From: Solirubrobacterales bacterium
GTDB lineage: Bacteria > Actinomycetota > Thermoleophilia > Solirubrobacterales > Solirubrobacteraceae
Assembly (NCBI GenBank): GCA_019240115.1
Contig: JAFAYV010000038.1
Coordinates: forward strand, 1 to 64,000
DNA: 64,000 nt
Reading direction: 5' to 3'
A model generated the notes under the pieces. That model saw nothing but the letters and a program-made list of their open reading frames with translations, was not told the origin of the DNA and made no database searches. This document shows, piece by piece, positions 44,428-53,629 of the stretch (position 1 is its first letter; each line of letters begins with the position of its first letter). The position numbers were made by a program, and so were the translations under genes.

Positions 44428-45198
44428 GTGAGCTCGGTGTTCATCACCGGATCGGCGGACGGGCTCGGGCAGATGGCCGCCCAGCGGTTGGCCGGGGCCG
44501 GACACGAGGTGGTGCTCCACGGCCGCGACGAGGCCCGGGCGGCCGAGGCCCGGCGCGCGGTGCCCGACGCCGCCGACGCGCTCGCCGGCGATCTGGCGAG
44601 CATCGCCGAGGTGCGCGAGCTCGCCGAGCGAGCCAATCGACGCGGCCGCTTCCATGCCGTCATCCACAACGCGGCCGTCGGCTATCGCGAGCCGCGCCGG
44701 ATCGAAACCGCCGACGGGCTCAGCCACGTGTTCGCGATCAACGTGCTCGCCCCGTACCTGCTCACCGCGCTGATCACGCGCCCGGCCCGACTCATCTACC
44801 TGACGTCGGGGATGGCGCGGGGCGGCGACGCCAGCCTGCGCGATCTGCAGTGGCGCGATCGGCCGTGGCGGGGCGCCCAGGCGTACTCGGACTCCAAGCT
44901 TCTCGACCTCGTCCTCGCCGGCGCGGTCGCCCGCCGCTGGCCCGACGTGCTCGCCAACGCGGTCGCGCCGGGCTGGGTGCCGACGAAGATGGGTGGACCC
45001 GGTGCTCCCGACGACCTCGCGCAGGGCGACGAGACGCAGGCGTGGCTGGCGGTCTCCGAGGACTCGGAGGCGCTCGTCTCCGGCCGCTCCTTCTTTCACC
45101 GGGCGCAGCAGCGGATGCCTGCCGCGGCCGAGGATCCGGCGGCCCAGGACGGGCTGCTCGAGGCCTGCCGTGAGCTCACCGCGGTGGCCCTCCGGTAG
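44428..45198 (+). CDS. SDR-family protein
   Basis: A 256-residue protein resembling retinol-dehydrogenase-like SDRs. SSVFITGSADGLGQMAAQRL carries the TG-x3-G-x-G motif (GSADGLG), VIHNAAVGY the N-A-A-V, LIYLTSGMARGG the Ser and AYSDSKLLDLVLAGAVARRW the Y-x3-K. NAVAPGWVPTKMGG follows. The GTG start lies at the first recognisable strand. Substrate unknown. Confidence 0.85.
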   Translation: MSSVFITGSADGLGQMAAQRLAGAGHEVVLHGRDEARAAEARRAVPDAADALAGDLASIAEVRELAERANRRGRFHAVIHNAAVGYREPRRIETADGLSHVFAINVLAPYLLTALITRPARLIYLTSGMARGGDASLRDLQWRDRPWRGAQAYSDSKLLDLVLAGAVARRWPDVLANAVAPGWVPTKMGGPGAPDDLAQGDETQAWLAVSEDSEALVSGRSFFHRAQQRMPAAAEDPAAQDGLLEACRELTAVALR

Positions 45199-45244
45199 TG
45201 GCCGCACCCGTTAGTGCGACCGTAACTACGGGGCCGGCCGCTAG

Positions 45245-46351
45245 TCAGCGAGCCGTGAGCCGCAGCCGGGCCCACGAGTTGTTCACGTAGCCCTTGGGGT
45301 TCCACAGCTGGGCCGGATCGTCGGGCTGGGTGGCCGCTGCGCTGTCCCAGGCCCGCGCGACGAGCTCGACCTCGCCGACGGGGACCTCGACCCGGGCGCG
45401 CCAGCGCCGCCACGCCCAGCGGCTGGCGGGGTCGAGCAGCCGGGCCTGGCACCACCGCCGCCCGCCGTCGCTGGAGACGTCGACGCGGACGATGTGTCGG
45501 TCGTCGCCGCAGAACGCGTAGCCCGCGACCTCGAGCGGGCCGGCGCGGACCCGCGATCCGTCGGCGGGCGTCAGGAAGTCGGCGTTGACCCCGACGGCGC
45601 CGAGCGCCACCCCCTCGCCGCGCAGGCCCGCATCGGCGTCGGCATCGGCCGGCAGCAGCCGGTAGGTCCGGGCCTGGAAGAAGTTCTCCGACGGCGTGGC
45701 GCGGGCATGGACGCGGCGCAGCCACTTGACGCTGCGCGCGCCGATGTAGCCGGGCACGATCGCGCGCAGCGGCGCCCCGTGCGCCGGGCGCAGCGGGTGT
45801 CCGTTCATCTCCCAGGCGAGCAGCACCTCGCCGAAGAGCGCCTTGCGCCGGGGGATCGAGGCGCCGAACGGCTCGGGCGGATCGGCCTCGGGCGAGGTGT
45901 CCGCGCCGACGAACTCGACGTGGCCGGCCTCGGCCTCGAGGCCGGCGGCGGCGAGCACGTCGGCGAGCGACGCTCCAGTCCACTCCGCGGTCCCCGTCGC
46001 CCCGGGACCCCAGGGGGCCTCGCCGGGGATCTGGCGGACCTCCTGCAGGCCGGCGCGACGGTTGCCGGCGCATTGCAGGGTGACGATCTCCCGCCGGGCG
46101 CCGAACCGCTCGCGCAGCTCGTCGACGCTCAGCTCCAGCGGCCGCTCGACGAGCCCGTCGACCCGCACGCGCCACTCGGCGCCGGCCTCGGGCACGGGGC
46201 CGTGGTTGCGGACGTAGAAGGCGTCGAGGGCGGTCAACGGTGCTTCGGCGAGAGCGCCGCGGGGCGGCTCGGCGTTGTACGGGTCGGTCTCGTGCACGAC
46301 CATGTCGGGCCGCTTGTCGAGGCGGCGACTGACCTGCGCGGCGTCGGCCAC
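45245..46351 (-). CDS. sulfite-oxidase-type molybdopterin enzyme
   Basis: About 368 residues. The Mo-cofactor domain (about 60-220) has YVRNHGPVPEAG, IVTLQCAGNRR with the Mo-ligating Cys, and GTAEWTGASLADVL. The C-terminal Mo-co dimerisation domain has YAFCGDDRHIVRVDVSSDGG then WARVRLT-type ending (WARLRLTAR). No Tat or Sec signal and no heme domain are seen. GTG 46351 lies 13 bp after the MFS stop. A sulfite or sulfoxide substrate is inferred from family. Confidence 0.83.
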   Translation of the reverse strand: MADAAQVSRRLDKRPDMVVHETDPYNAEPPRGALAEAPLTALDAFYVRNHGPVPEAGAEWRVRVDGLVERPLELSVDELRERFGARREIVTLQCAGNRRAGLQEVRQIPGEAPWGPGATGTAEWTGASLADVLAAAGLEAEAGHVEFVGADTSPEADPPEPFGASIPRRKALFGEVLLAWEMNGHPLRPAHGAPLRAIVPGYIGARSVKWLRRVHARATPSENFFQARTYRLLPADADADAGLRGEGVALGAVGVNADFLTPADGSRVRAGPLEVAGYAFCGDDRHIVRVDVSSDGGRRWCQARLLDPASRWAWRRWRARVEVPVGEVELVARAWDSAAATQPDDPAQLWNPKGYVNNSWARLRLTAR

Positions 46352-46364
46352 GACCTCGGACCGG

Positions 46365-48743
46365 TCAGGCGTGGGCGGGCGGCTCGGGGAGCCGGGCGCC
46401 GCCGGGAGACGCGCCGCCGGCGGACTCGCCGCCGGGAGACGCGCCGCCGGGAGACGCACCGCCGGGAGACGCACCGCCGGGAGACGCGCCGCCGGGAGAC
46501 GCGCTCGCGGGCCCGCGATTGTCAGCTCGAAGCGCCCGCCCGTTGCTCGAGCCGTCGGCATGCGCGTCGACGTCGGGATGAACGCCCTGATGCAACGCCC
46601 CGAGCTCGCCGATGATCCGATAGAGCCGGGTGCGGGTCAGCGCCGCCTCGCCGGCGCCCCGCGCGACGGTCGCGATCTGGTCGCGCAGCTGCGCCACGAG
46701 GCGCTCGCGCTCGCCGCCGATCTCGGCCAGGCGCCGCCGCAGATCCCTCGCATACCGATCGTTGCGCGCCATCGCCTCCAGCAGCAGCCGACGGGACTCG
46801 GCCTCCGCCCCTGACAGCTCGCGCGCCCGGTGCTCGGCGATGTGATCGTTCATCTGGCGCTCGTAGTCGCGCGACGCCTGCTCGGAGGCGGTGATGAGCG
46901 CCTCGTCGCCCGCCATGAGCAGTTCGGCCGTCGTCGACTCGCCGGCCATCGCTTCGGCCGTCGTCGACTCGCCGGTCGTCGCTTCAGCGGGTGTCGGTCC
47001 TGACGACGCCTCCTCCACCGCCGCCTGCCCCGGAGCCGCCTCCAGGGCCGCCTGGCCCGGAGCCACCCGCAGGGCCGCCTGGCCCGGAGCCACCCGCAGG
47101 GCCGCCTGCCCCGGAGCCGACCGCTCCGGAGGCGCATGTGCCGGAGGCACGTGCTCCGGAGGCGCATGCTCCGGAGGCGCATGCTCCGGAGACGCCGTGG
47201 CCGCGGCCGGCGGGGGTCCGCCACGCGCGGCCGAGGCCTCGAAGTCCTTGCTGCGGATGAGCACAAGCGTCAGCGCCGCCGAGACGAAGACGACGATCGC
47301 GCCGATGAGGAAGATGTCGTTCAGGCCGGTGGTGAAGCTCGCCGCCACCACGTGCGCCGCCGTGGGCCGCGCCGCGGCCGGAAGCGAGGCGAACGCGCCC
47401 GCCGCGCCGCTGCCCTGCGAGATCGTCGAGGCCAGAGCGTGGGCGGCGTTGCTGCCGATCCCCGGGACCCCGTGGAGCATCGAGACCGTGTGGGTGCGCA
47501 CGACGCGCGCGAACAGGGTGCCGAGCGCGGCGATCCCGGTGGCGATTCCGACCTGCCGGAAGGTCGAGTTGATCCCGCTCGCCATCCCCGCGCGAGCGGG
47601 TGCGACGACCCCGATCGCGGTCGAGGCCAGCGGCGGGTTGACCATTCCCGCGCCGGCGCCGGCGACGATGAAGCCCGGGATGAGATGCGTCCAATGGGTG
47701 CCGGCATCCAGGCCGCGCATCAGCAGCAGGCCGACGCCGACGAGCGCAAGGCCCGGGGCGATGAGAAAGCGGATCGGCACCCGGGCGGTCAGGCGTCCGG
47801 ACATCGTCGAGGTCAGCAGGATCCCCCCGGAGAGCACGAGGAAGCGGATGCCGGTCTGCAGCGCCGAGTAGCCGAGGACGTCCTGCAGGTACAGGGTCAG
47901 GTAGAGAAACAGCGAGAACAGGCCCCCCGAGAGCCCGAAGGCGGCGACCGAGCCGCCGACGAACGTCGGCTTGCGAAACAGGCTGAGATCGAACATCGCC
48001 TTCTCGCGCTGCACGCGCTCGGCGACCACGAAGGCAATGCCCAGCACGACCGCGCCGGCGAGACAGGCGACGATCAGCGTGGATCCCCAGCCCCGAGTGT
48101 CGACCTTGATCAGGGCGTAGACGAGCGCGCCGAGCGCGCCGCTGAACGTGACCACGCCGATGATGTCGGGCCGCGGCGCGCCGGGCTGATGCGACTCCCG
48201 GACCTTGGCCACGCAGAGGATGACCGCGATGACCCCGATCGGCACGTTGACGAGGAAGATCCACCGCCACGAGATCCCGGTCGTCAGCGCGCCGCCGACG
48301 ACCGGCCCGATGGCCACCGCAACCCCGACGATCGAGCCCCAGATCCCGAACGCGGTCCCGCGCTCGCGACCCTGGAAGGCGTTGCCGAGCAGCGCGAGCG
48401 AGGTGGCGAACATCGCCGCCCCGCCGATTCCCTGCGCGCCACGCGCGAGGTTCAGCCACACCGGCGTCGTCGCCAGGCCCGAGGCGAGCGAGCTCAGCGT
48501 GAAGATGACCAGGCCGATGATGAACAGCAGCCGGCGCCCGAACAGGTCGGCGAGCGATCCGGCGGTCAGCAGCAGCGCAGCGAGCATCAGCGAGTAGGCG
48601 TCGACGACCCACTGCAGATCGCTGAAGCTGGCCTTCAGCGAGGACTGGATGTCGGGCAGCGCGACGTTGACGATCGTCACGTCGATCAGCAGCATGAACG
48701 TGCCGACGCATACCGCGATCAGGGTCCACCATTTGCGATCCAC
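46365..48743 (-). CDS. DHA2-type MFS exporter with 290-residue cytoplasmic tail
   Basis: A 792-residue protein. Residues 1-497 are an ordinary 14-helix EmrB/QacA pump (LIDVTIVNVALPDIQSSLKA, GSLADLFGRRLLFIIG, LARGAQGIGGAAMFA). The remainder is unusual: 515-540 is EHAPP repeats, 541-580 is APGQAAL repeats, 585-610 is GESTTAE repeats, 615-695 is a charged predicted coiled coil (RDYERQMNDHIAEHRARELS, RLAEIGGERERLVAQLRDQI), and 747-783 is SPGGA repeats. It starts at GTG. It probably shares a transcript with the sulfite-oxidase gene. Confidence 0.85.
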   Translation of the reverse strand: MDRKWWTLIAVCVGTFMLLIDVTIVNVALPDIQSSLKASFSDLQWVVDAYSLMLAALLLTAGSLADLFGRRLLFIIGLVIFTLSSLASGLATTPVWLNLARGAQGIGGAAMFATSLALLGNAFQGRERGTAFGIWGSIVGVAVAIGPVVGGALTTGISWRWIFLVNVPIGVIAVILCVAKVRESHQPGAPRPDIIGVVTFSGALGALVYALIKVDTRGWGSTLIVACLAGAVVLGIAFVVAERVQREKAMFDLSLFRKPTFVGGSVAAFGLSGGLFSLFLYLTLYLQDVLGYSALQTGIRFLVLSGGILLTSTMSGRLTARVPIRFLIAPGLALVGVGLLLMRGLDAGTHWTHLIPGFIVAGAGAGMVNPPLASTAIGVVAPARAGMASGINSTFRQVGIATGIAALGTLFARVVRTHTVSMLHGVPGIGSNAAHALASTISQGSGAAGAFASLPAAARPTAAHVVAASFTTGLNDIFLIGAIVVFVSAALTLVLIRSKDFEASAARGGPPPAAATASPEHAPPEHAPPEHVPPAHAPPERSAPGQAALRVAPGQAALRVAPGQAALEAAPGQAAVEEASSGPTPAEATTGESTTAEAMAGESTTAELLMAGDEALITASEQASRDYERQMNDHIAEHRARELSGAEAESRRLLLEAMARNDRYARDLRRRLAEIGGERERLVAQLRDQIATVARGAGEAALTRTRLYRIIGELGALHQGVHPDVDAHADGSSNGRALRADNRGPASASPGGASPGGASPGGASPGGASPGGESAGGASPGGARLPEPPAHA
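46384..46505 (-). repeat. in-frame short repeats in the MFS tail (SPGGA)
   Basis: GCCGGGAGACGC(G/A)CCGCC units of 15-18 bp encode SPGGA repeats at the C-terminus of the pump. A second coding repeat block at about 47020-47210 encodes the APGQAAL and EHAPP repeats. All keep the reading frame. Confidence 0.85.
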
Positions 48744-48803
48744 CCCAGCAAGGCTACTCACGGCGCCAACGGGAATCGCAGACCTCGCGGCGAAAGTGCA
48801 CCC

Positions 48804-49535
48804 ATGCACGCCGTGCTCGGCGCCGCCGCGGCTCCCAGTGGCCAGGGCCTCAAGCAGCTCGGCGAGTTGGCGCTCGCCTTCGCGCTCTCCTCGCTGATCG
48901 GCCTGGAGCGCGAGTGGCGCCAGAAGTCCGCCGGCCTGCGCACCCACACGCTCGTCGGCTTCGGCGCCGCGCTGTTTCTCATCGTCAGCAAATACGGCTT
49001 CAGCGACGTCCTCGGCACGCACGTCACCCTCGACCCGTCTCGCGTGGCGGCGCAGATCGTGTCCGGGGTCGGCTTCATCGGCGGTGGGCTGATCTTCGTC
49101 CGCGGCGACGCGGTGCGCGGCCTGACGACGGCGGCGATCGTGTGGGTGACGGCGGCGATCGGGATGGCGTGCGGCGCCGGGCTGGCGATCCTCGCGGTGT
49201 TTGCGACCGCGGCGCACTTCGTCGCGGTGTTCGGCTACCGATGGCTCGGTCGGCGGGTCCCGCGCTCGGGGGCCGCCGGCTTCGGGCTGCGCGTCGTCTA
49301 CGAGGATGGCCGGGGCGTTCTGCGCACCCTTCTGGCCGAGTGCACCCGCCAGGGGTTCTCGATCGAGCGCCTGACCACGCAGAAGCTCGAGCGCATGATC
49401 GGCGGCCTCCCGGCGGTCGCGGTCAGCCTCGAGGTCCACGGGCAGCCCGCCGCCGGCGCGCTGACGAGCTCGCTCAACGAGCTTGACGGCGTGCAGGAGG
49501 TCTCCGCGACCGACCTGGCCCGGGACCCCGATTGA
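48804..49535 (+). CDS. MgtC/SapB-family membrane protein
   Basis: A 243-residue protein. Residues 15-145 form the MgtC domain with SSLIGLEREWRQKSAGLRTH then TLVGFGAALFLIVS, and QIVSGVGFIGGGLIFVRGDA then VRGLTTAAIVWVTAAIGMAC. The C-terminal 80 residues are an ACT-like domain. MgtC relatives are linked to growth at low magnesium and to phosphate homeostasis. It is divergent from the MFS gene across 60 bp and convergent with GGCT across a repeat array. Confidence 0.88.
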   Translation: MHAVLGAAAAPSGQGLKQLGELALAFALSSLIGLEREWRQKSAGLRTHTLVGFGAALFLIVSKYGFSDVLGTHVTLDPSRVAAQIVSGVGFIGGGLIFVRGDAVRGLTTAAIVWVTAAIGMACGAGLAILAVFATAAHFVAVFGYRWLGRRVPRSGAAGFGLRVVYEDGRGVLRTLLAECTRQGFSIERLTTQKLERMIGGLPAVAVSLEVHGQPAAGALTSSLNELDGVQEVSATDLARDPD

Positions 49536-49567
49536 CGGCGCATCCCGAGTTACCCGATGACCGCTGA

Positions 49568-49692
49568 CAGCTCGTGGCGCCCGATGACCGCTGACAGCTC
49601 GTGGCGCCCCGATGACCGCTGACAGCTCGTGGCGCCCGATAACCGCTCACAGCTCGTGGCGCGCGATGACCGCTCACAGCTCGTGGCGCGCG
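49568..49692. repeat. 27-bp tandem array derived from the GGCT gene 3' end
   Basis: CAGCTCGTGGCGC recurs at 49568, 49595, 49623, 49650 and 49677 (spacing 27-28 bp). The last copy is the 3' end of the gamma-glutamylcyclotransferase-like gene itself (RHEL-stop). The array thus repeats the final codons and stop outward from the gene, with TGA changed to TCA in the distal copies. Confidence 0.93.
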
Positions 49693-50237
49693 AGCTCGCG
49701 TACGGGCAGGTCGCCCGGGTCCAACGAGGCCTCGCAGGCGGCGAGCTCGTCCTCGCCGAGGGCGGCGAACCCGTTGCGCACCGCGTGCAGGTAGGCGGCG
49801 GCGACCGCTGCGGTTTCGTTTCGCCGGCCCTCGCGGAGGCGCTCGCGAGCATCGTCGCGACCGACGTAGGCCCACACCCGGGCGCCGGCGGCGTTGAGGC
49901 GATCCGAGACGTCGCGGCGGACGTAGTTGCGCTCGCGCCGATCGAGCCGGGAGAGCGTCTCGGCGTCGACCGGGGCGCACAGGCCGTTGACGGCCGTGCC
50001 CGGGGGCGCGTCGTCGGCGAGGTCGAGGAAGCACACGTACAGAGCCGGCCGCGAGCCGTCGGGGGCGGTGTAGTACTTGTAGCCCGGAAGGTCGCGGCGG
50101 TTGTCCATCGCCACGCCCCAGCCGCGGCGGCACCCCGCCACGTCGGCGACGAAGCCCCGCGGATCGGGGTCGCGTGACGGGCGAAATCCGGGGTCGGCGA
50201 CCAGGGAGCCGTATCCGAACACGTACTCTGCGGCCAT
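49674..50237 (-). CDS. gamma-glutamylcyclotransferase-like protein
   Basis: A 187-residue protein with the GGCT fold: YVFGYGSLVADPGFRPSRDP provides the G-Y-G-S-L substrate loop. YVCFLDLADDAPPGTAVNGL and LDRRERNYVRRDVSDRL follow, the latter with the E-x-N-Y motif. Such enzymes release 5-oxoproline from gamma-glutamyl compounds or act on related amides. ATG 50237 directly precedes the domain. Its stop codon lies in a tandem array. Confidence 0.8.
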   Translation of the reverse strand: MAAEYVFGYGSLVADPGFRPSRDPDPRGFVADVAGCRRGWGVAMDNRRDLPGYKYYTAPDGSRPALYVCFLDLADDAPPGTAVNGLCAPVDAETLSRLDRRERNYVRRDVSDRLNAAGARVWAYVGRDDARERLREGRRNETAAVAAAYLHAVRNGFAALGEDELAACEASLDPGDLPVRELARHEL

Positions 50238-50291
50238 CGCACCCATCGTGCCGGACGCGTGGCGCGGGCATGACCCGGGTAGACATCGCGC

Positions 50292-51881
50292 GTGAGGTTC
50301 GCCGGCCTGATCACCGCGGTCGTCGTCTGTGCCCTGACGATCGCCGCCGCGATCCTGACCGGCTCGATCGTCTGGATCGTGATCGCCGTGCTGGCCGGCC
50401 TGCTGAGCGCCGTGGGCGTCCACGACGTCCTCCAGCGCCGCCACTCGATCCTGCGCAACTACCCCCTCCTCGGCCACATGCGCTTCATCCTGGAGACGGT
50501 CCGCCCCGAGCTCCAGCAGTACTTCATCGAGCGCAACTACGACGGGCGTCCCTACGACCGCGACACCCGCACGGCGGTCTATGAGCGCGCCAAGGGCGTC
50601 AAGGACGAGCAGGCCTACGGGACCGAGCGCGATGTCGCCGAGCCCGGCTACGAGTGGCTGCTGCAGTCGATCCACTCCTTCGATCCGCCGCAGGAGCAGC
50701 ACCGGGTGCGGATCGGCGGGCCGGACTGCACCCAGCCCTATGACATGGCGCTGCTCAACGTCTCGGCGATGAGCTTCGGCGCGCTCTCCGGAGCGGCGCT
50801 GACCGCCCTGAACCAGGGGGCCGCGGCCGGCGGGTTTGCCCACGACACCGGCGAGGGCGGGCTGACCAGGTACCACCTGCGCGGCGGCGACGTCGTCTGG
50901 GAGCTCGGCACCGGGTACTTCGGCGCCCGGACGCAGGACGGCGGCTTCGACGAGCGGCAGTTCCGCGAGAAGGCGGCCGACGACGCGATCAAGATGGTCT
51001 CGCTCAAGCTCAGCCAGGGCGCCAAGCCGGGGATCGGGGGCGTCCTGCCGGGCGCCAAGGTGACTCAGGAGATCGCCGATGCGCGCAGTGTCCCCGCCGG
51101 CGAGACGTGCGTCAGCCCTCCGGGCCACAAGGTATTCGACACCCCGCGCGAGCTGATCCGCTTCATCGGCCACATGCGCGAGCTGGCCGGCGGCAAGCCC
51201 GCCGGCTTCAAGCTCTGCGTCGGGCTGCGCCACGAGCTGCTCGCGATCTGCAAGGCGATGCTCGCCGAGGGGATCGCCCCGGACTTCATCGTCGTCGACG
51301 GAGCCGAGGGCGGCACCGGGGCGGCGCCCGCCGAGTACGAGGACCACGTCGGGGTGCCGCTCACCGAGGGACTGATGACCGTCCACAACGCGCTCGTCGG
51401 CTGCGGGTTGCGCGAGCAGATCAAGATCGGCGCCAGCGGCAAGGTCGCCACCGGCTCGGACATCGTCAAGCGCCTGGCCCAGGGCGCGGACTACACCAAC
51501 GCGGCGCGGGCGATGATGCAGGCCGTCGGGTGCCTGCAGACCCAGCGATGCCACACCAACGAGTGCCCGGTCGGGGTGGCCACGCAGGACCCCAGGCGCG
51601 CCCGCGCGCTCGACATCCCCGACAAGACGCAGCGCGCCCAGCGCTACCAGCACGCGACCGTCGCCGAGGCCCAGCGGATCATCGCTTCGATGGGGCTGCA
51701 CTCCCCGGCCGAGGTTGGCCCTCACCACCTCGTCCGCCGCGTCAACCACGTCGTCTCGCAGAGCTACGCGAAGCTGTACGAGTGGCTCGAGCCCGGCGCG
51801 CTGCTCGACCACCCGCCCGAGAGCTGGATCGTCGACTGGGAACGCGCCGACCCCGACAGCTTCGCCCCGCTCGTCCACTAG
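50292..51881 (+). CDS. FMN-binding glutamate-synthase-family protein with membrane anchor
   Basis: A 529-residue protein. One or two N-terminal helices (VVVCALTIAAAILTGSIVWI then VIAVLAGLLSAVGV) precede a GltB-like FMN TIM barrel. MSFGALSGAALTALNQGA, GGVLPGAKVT, IVVDGAEGGTGAAP and the iron-sulfur cysteines in VGCLQTQRCHTNECPVG are typical. The amidotransferase domain of true glutamate synthase is absent. Stand-alone members of this family have poorly known reactions. GTG start. It is 20 bp upstream of the pyruvate oxidase gene. Confidence 0.85.
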   Translation: MRFAGLITAVVVCALTIAAAILTGSIVWIVIAVLAGLLSAVGVHDVLQRRHSILRNYPLLGHMRFILETVRPELQQYFIERNYDGRPYDRDTRTAVYERAKGVKDEQAYGTERDVAEPGYEWLLQSIHSFDPPQEQHRVRIGGPDCTQPYDMALLNVSAMSFGALSGAALTALNQGAAAGGFAHDTGEGGLTRYHLRGGDVVWELGTGYFGARTQDGGFDERQFREKAADDAIKMVSLKLSQGAKPGIGGVLPGAKVTQEIADARSVPAGETCVSPPGHKVFDTPRELIRFIGHMRELAGGKPAGFKLCVGLRHELLAICKAMLAEGIAPDFIVVDGAEGGTGAAPAEYEDHVGVPLTEGLMTVHNALVGCGLREQIKIGASGKVATGSDIVKRLAQGADYTNAARAMMQAVGCLQTQRCHTNECPVGVATQDPRRARALDIPDKTQRAQRYQHATVAEAQRIIASMGLHSPAEVGPHHLVRRVNHVVSQSYAKLYEWLEPGALLDHPPESWIVDWERADPDSFAPLVH

Positions 51882-51901
51882 CGACCCCCGAGGAGCCGCC
51901 G

Positions 51902-53626
51902 ATGCCCACCGTCGCCGAAACGATCGTCACCACCCTCGCCGACCTCGGGGTCACGACGTTCTGGGGGGTCGTCGGCGACGCGCTGAACCCCGTCACCGAT
52001 GCGGTCCGCCGCGAGGAGCGCATCGAATGGATCGGGGTGCGCCACGAGGAGGTCGGAGCGTTCGCGGCCGGCGCCCAGGCGCAGCTGACCGGGACGCTCG
52101 GGGTGTGCCTGGGGACCGTCGGACCGGGATCGCTGCACCTGCTCAACGGGCTCTACGACGCCCGCAAGTCCCACGCCCCGCTGCTCGCGATCTGCGGCCA
52201 GGTGCCGCTCGCCGAGCTCGGTTCGGAGTTCTTCCAGGAGGTCGACAACGACGCCGTGTTCCGCGACGTCGCCGTCTACTGCCGCACCCTGACGAGCCCC
52301 GACCAGCTGCGCACGATGCTCGACCAGGCGCTCCAGCGGGCGCTGACCGAGCGTGGCGTGGCGGTGCTGACCCTTCCCGGCGACATCGGCGGTCTCGACG
52401 CGCCCGGTCCCGGACCGCACCTGAGCACCGAGCGGCGTCCGGTGGTCCCCGACCCCCACGCGCTCGAACAGGCGGCCGCGCTGCTCGCCGACGCCGGTGC
52501 GGTGACGCTGCTCGTCGGCGCCGGAGCCCGGCATGCCCGCGCCGAGGTGCTCGCGCTCGCCGACCGGCTGGCGGCGCCGATGGTGCTGACGCTGAAGGCC
52601 AAGGAGGGCCTCGAGCACGACAACCCGTTCGCCGTAGGCCAGAGCGGCCTGATCGGCAACCCGGCGGCCGCACGCGCGTTTGACCGCTGCGACGCCCTGC
52701 TGATGGTCGGCACCGACTTCCCCTACAGCGACTGGTATCCGACGGGCAAGACGGTGATCCAGATCGACGAGCGCTCAGAGCACCTCGGACGGCGCACCGA
52801 CGTGAGCCTGGGCATCGCCGGCGACGCCCGCCTCGGGGCGCAGGGGCTGCTCGAGCGGCTGACTGCGAAGTCCGACCGTGGCCATCTCGACGACGCGACC
52901 GGCCGCTACGCGGGATGGGTGGGCCACCAGCGTCGCCTCGTCGATCCGGACTACGACACGCGCGGGATCGTGCAGAAGGTCCGCACCGCGTTCGACGACC
53001 CCGACCGGCGCATCCGACCCGAGGCGGTGGCCGCCGCCCTGGACCGTCAGGCCGCCGACGACGCGATCTTCACCTCGGACACCGGGATGTCGACCGTGTG
53101 GTTGTCGCGCTTTGTCACGATGCGCGGGACGCGGCGGCTGCTCGGCTCCTACAACCTCGGATCGATGGCCAACGCCATGCCCCAGGCGCTCGGCGCCCAG
53201 GCGCTCGACCGCACGCGCGAGGTCGTCGCGTTCTGCGGCGACGGCGGGCTGACGATGCTCCTCGGCGACCTCATCACCGCCGTCGCACACGAGCTCCCGG
53301 TCCGCCTCGTCGTGTTCAACAACGGGCGGCTCGGGATGGTCAAGCTCGAGCAGGAGCAGGCCGGGTTGCCCGAGTTCGGCACCAAGCTCGGCGACGTCGA
53401 CCTCGCCGCGATCGCGCGCGCCGTCGGCCTGCAGGCCCTGCGCGTCGAGCGGGCCGAGGAGCTCGACGAGGCGGCGCGCTCGATGTTCGCCGTCCCCGGC
53501 CCGTCGCTGCTCGACGTCGTCACCAACCCCGACGAGGTCTCGCTTCCGCCGAAGGTCACCCGCCACGAGGCCTGGGGCTTCGCGATCGCCAAGCTGACCG
53601 AGACGCTCGAGAGCCGCGAAGCCTGA
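51902..53626 (+). CDS. poxB: thiamine-diphosphate pyruvate oxidase/dehydrogenase (PoxB-like)
   Basis: A 574-residue protein that decarboxylates pyruvate to acetate, passing electrons through FAD to quinone. It has IGVRHEEVGAFAAGAQAQLT with the ThDP Glu, GPGSLHLLNGLYDA, a central FAD domain (HDNPFAVGQSGLIGN) and the ThDP motif GDGGLTMLLGDLITAVAHEL then FNNGRLGMVKLEQE. E. coli PoxB has a similar length. A GAGGAG site precedes the ATG. Confidence 0.88.
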   Translation: MPTVAETIVTTLADLGVTTFWGVVGDALNPVTDAVRREERIEWIGVRHEEVGAFAAGAQAQLTGTLGVCLGTVGPGSLHLLNGLYDARKSHAPLLAICGQVPLAELGSEFFQEVDNDAVFRDVAVYCRTLTSPDQLRTMLDQALQRALTERGVAVLTLPGDIGGLDAPGPGPHLSTERRPVVPDPHALEQAAALLADAGAVTLLVGAGARHARAEVLALADRLAAPMVLTLKAKEGLEHDNPFAVGQSGLIGNPAAARAFDRCDALLMVGTDFPYSDWYPTGKTVIQIDERSEHLGRRTDVSLGIAGDARLGAQGLLERLTAKSDRGHLDDATGRYAGWVGHQRRLVDPDYDTRGIVQKVRTAFDDPDRRIRPEAVAAALDRQAADDAIFTSDTGMSTVWLSRFVTMRGTRRLLGSYNLGSMANAMPQALGAQALDRTREVVAFCGDGGLTMLLGDLITAVAHELPVRLVVFNNGRLGMVKLEQEQAGLPEFGTKLGDVDLAAIARAVGLQALRVERAEELDEAARSMFAVPGPSLLDVVTNPDEVSLPPKVTRHEAWGFAIAKLTETLESREA

Positions 53627-53629
53627 CCG

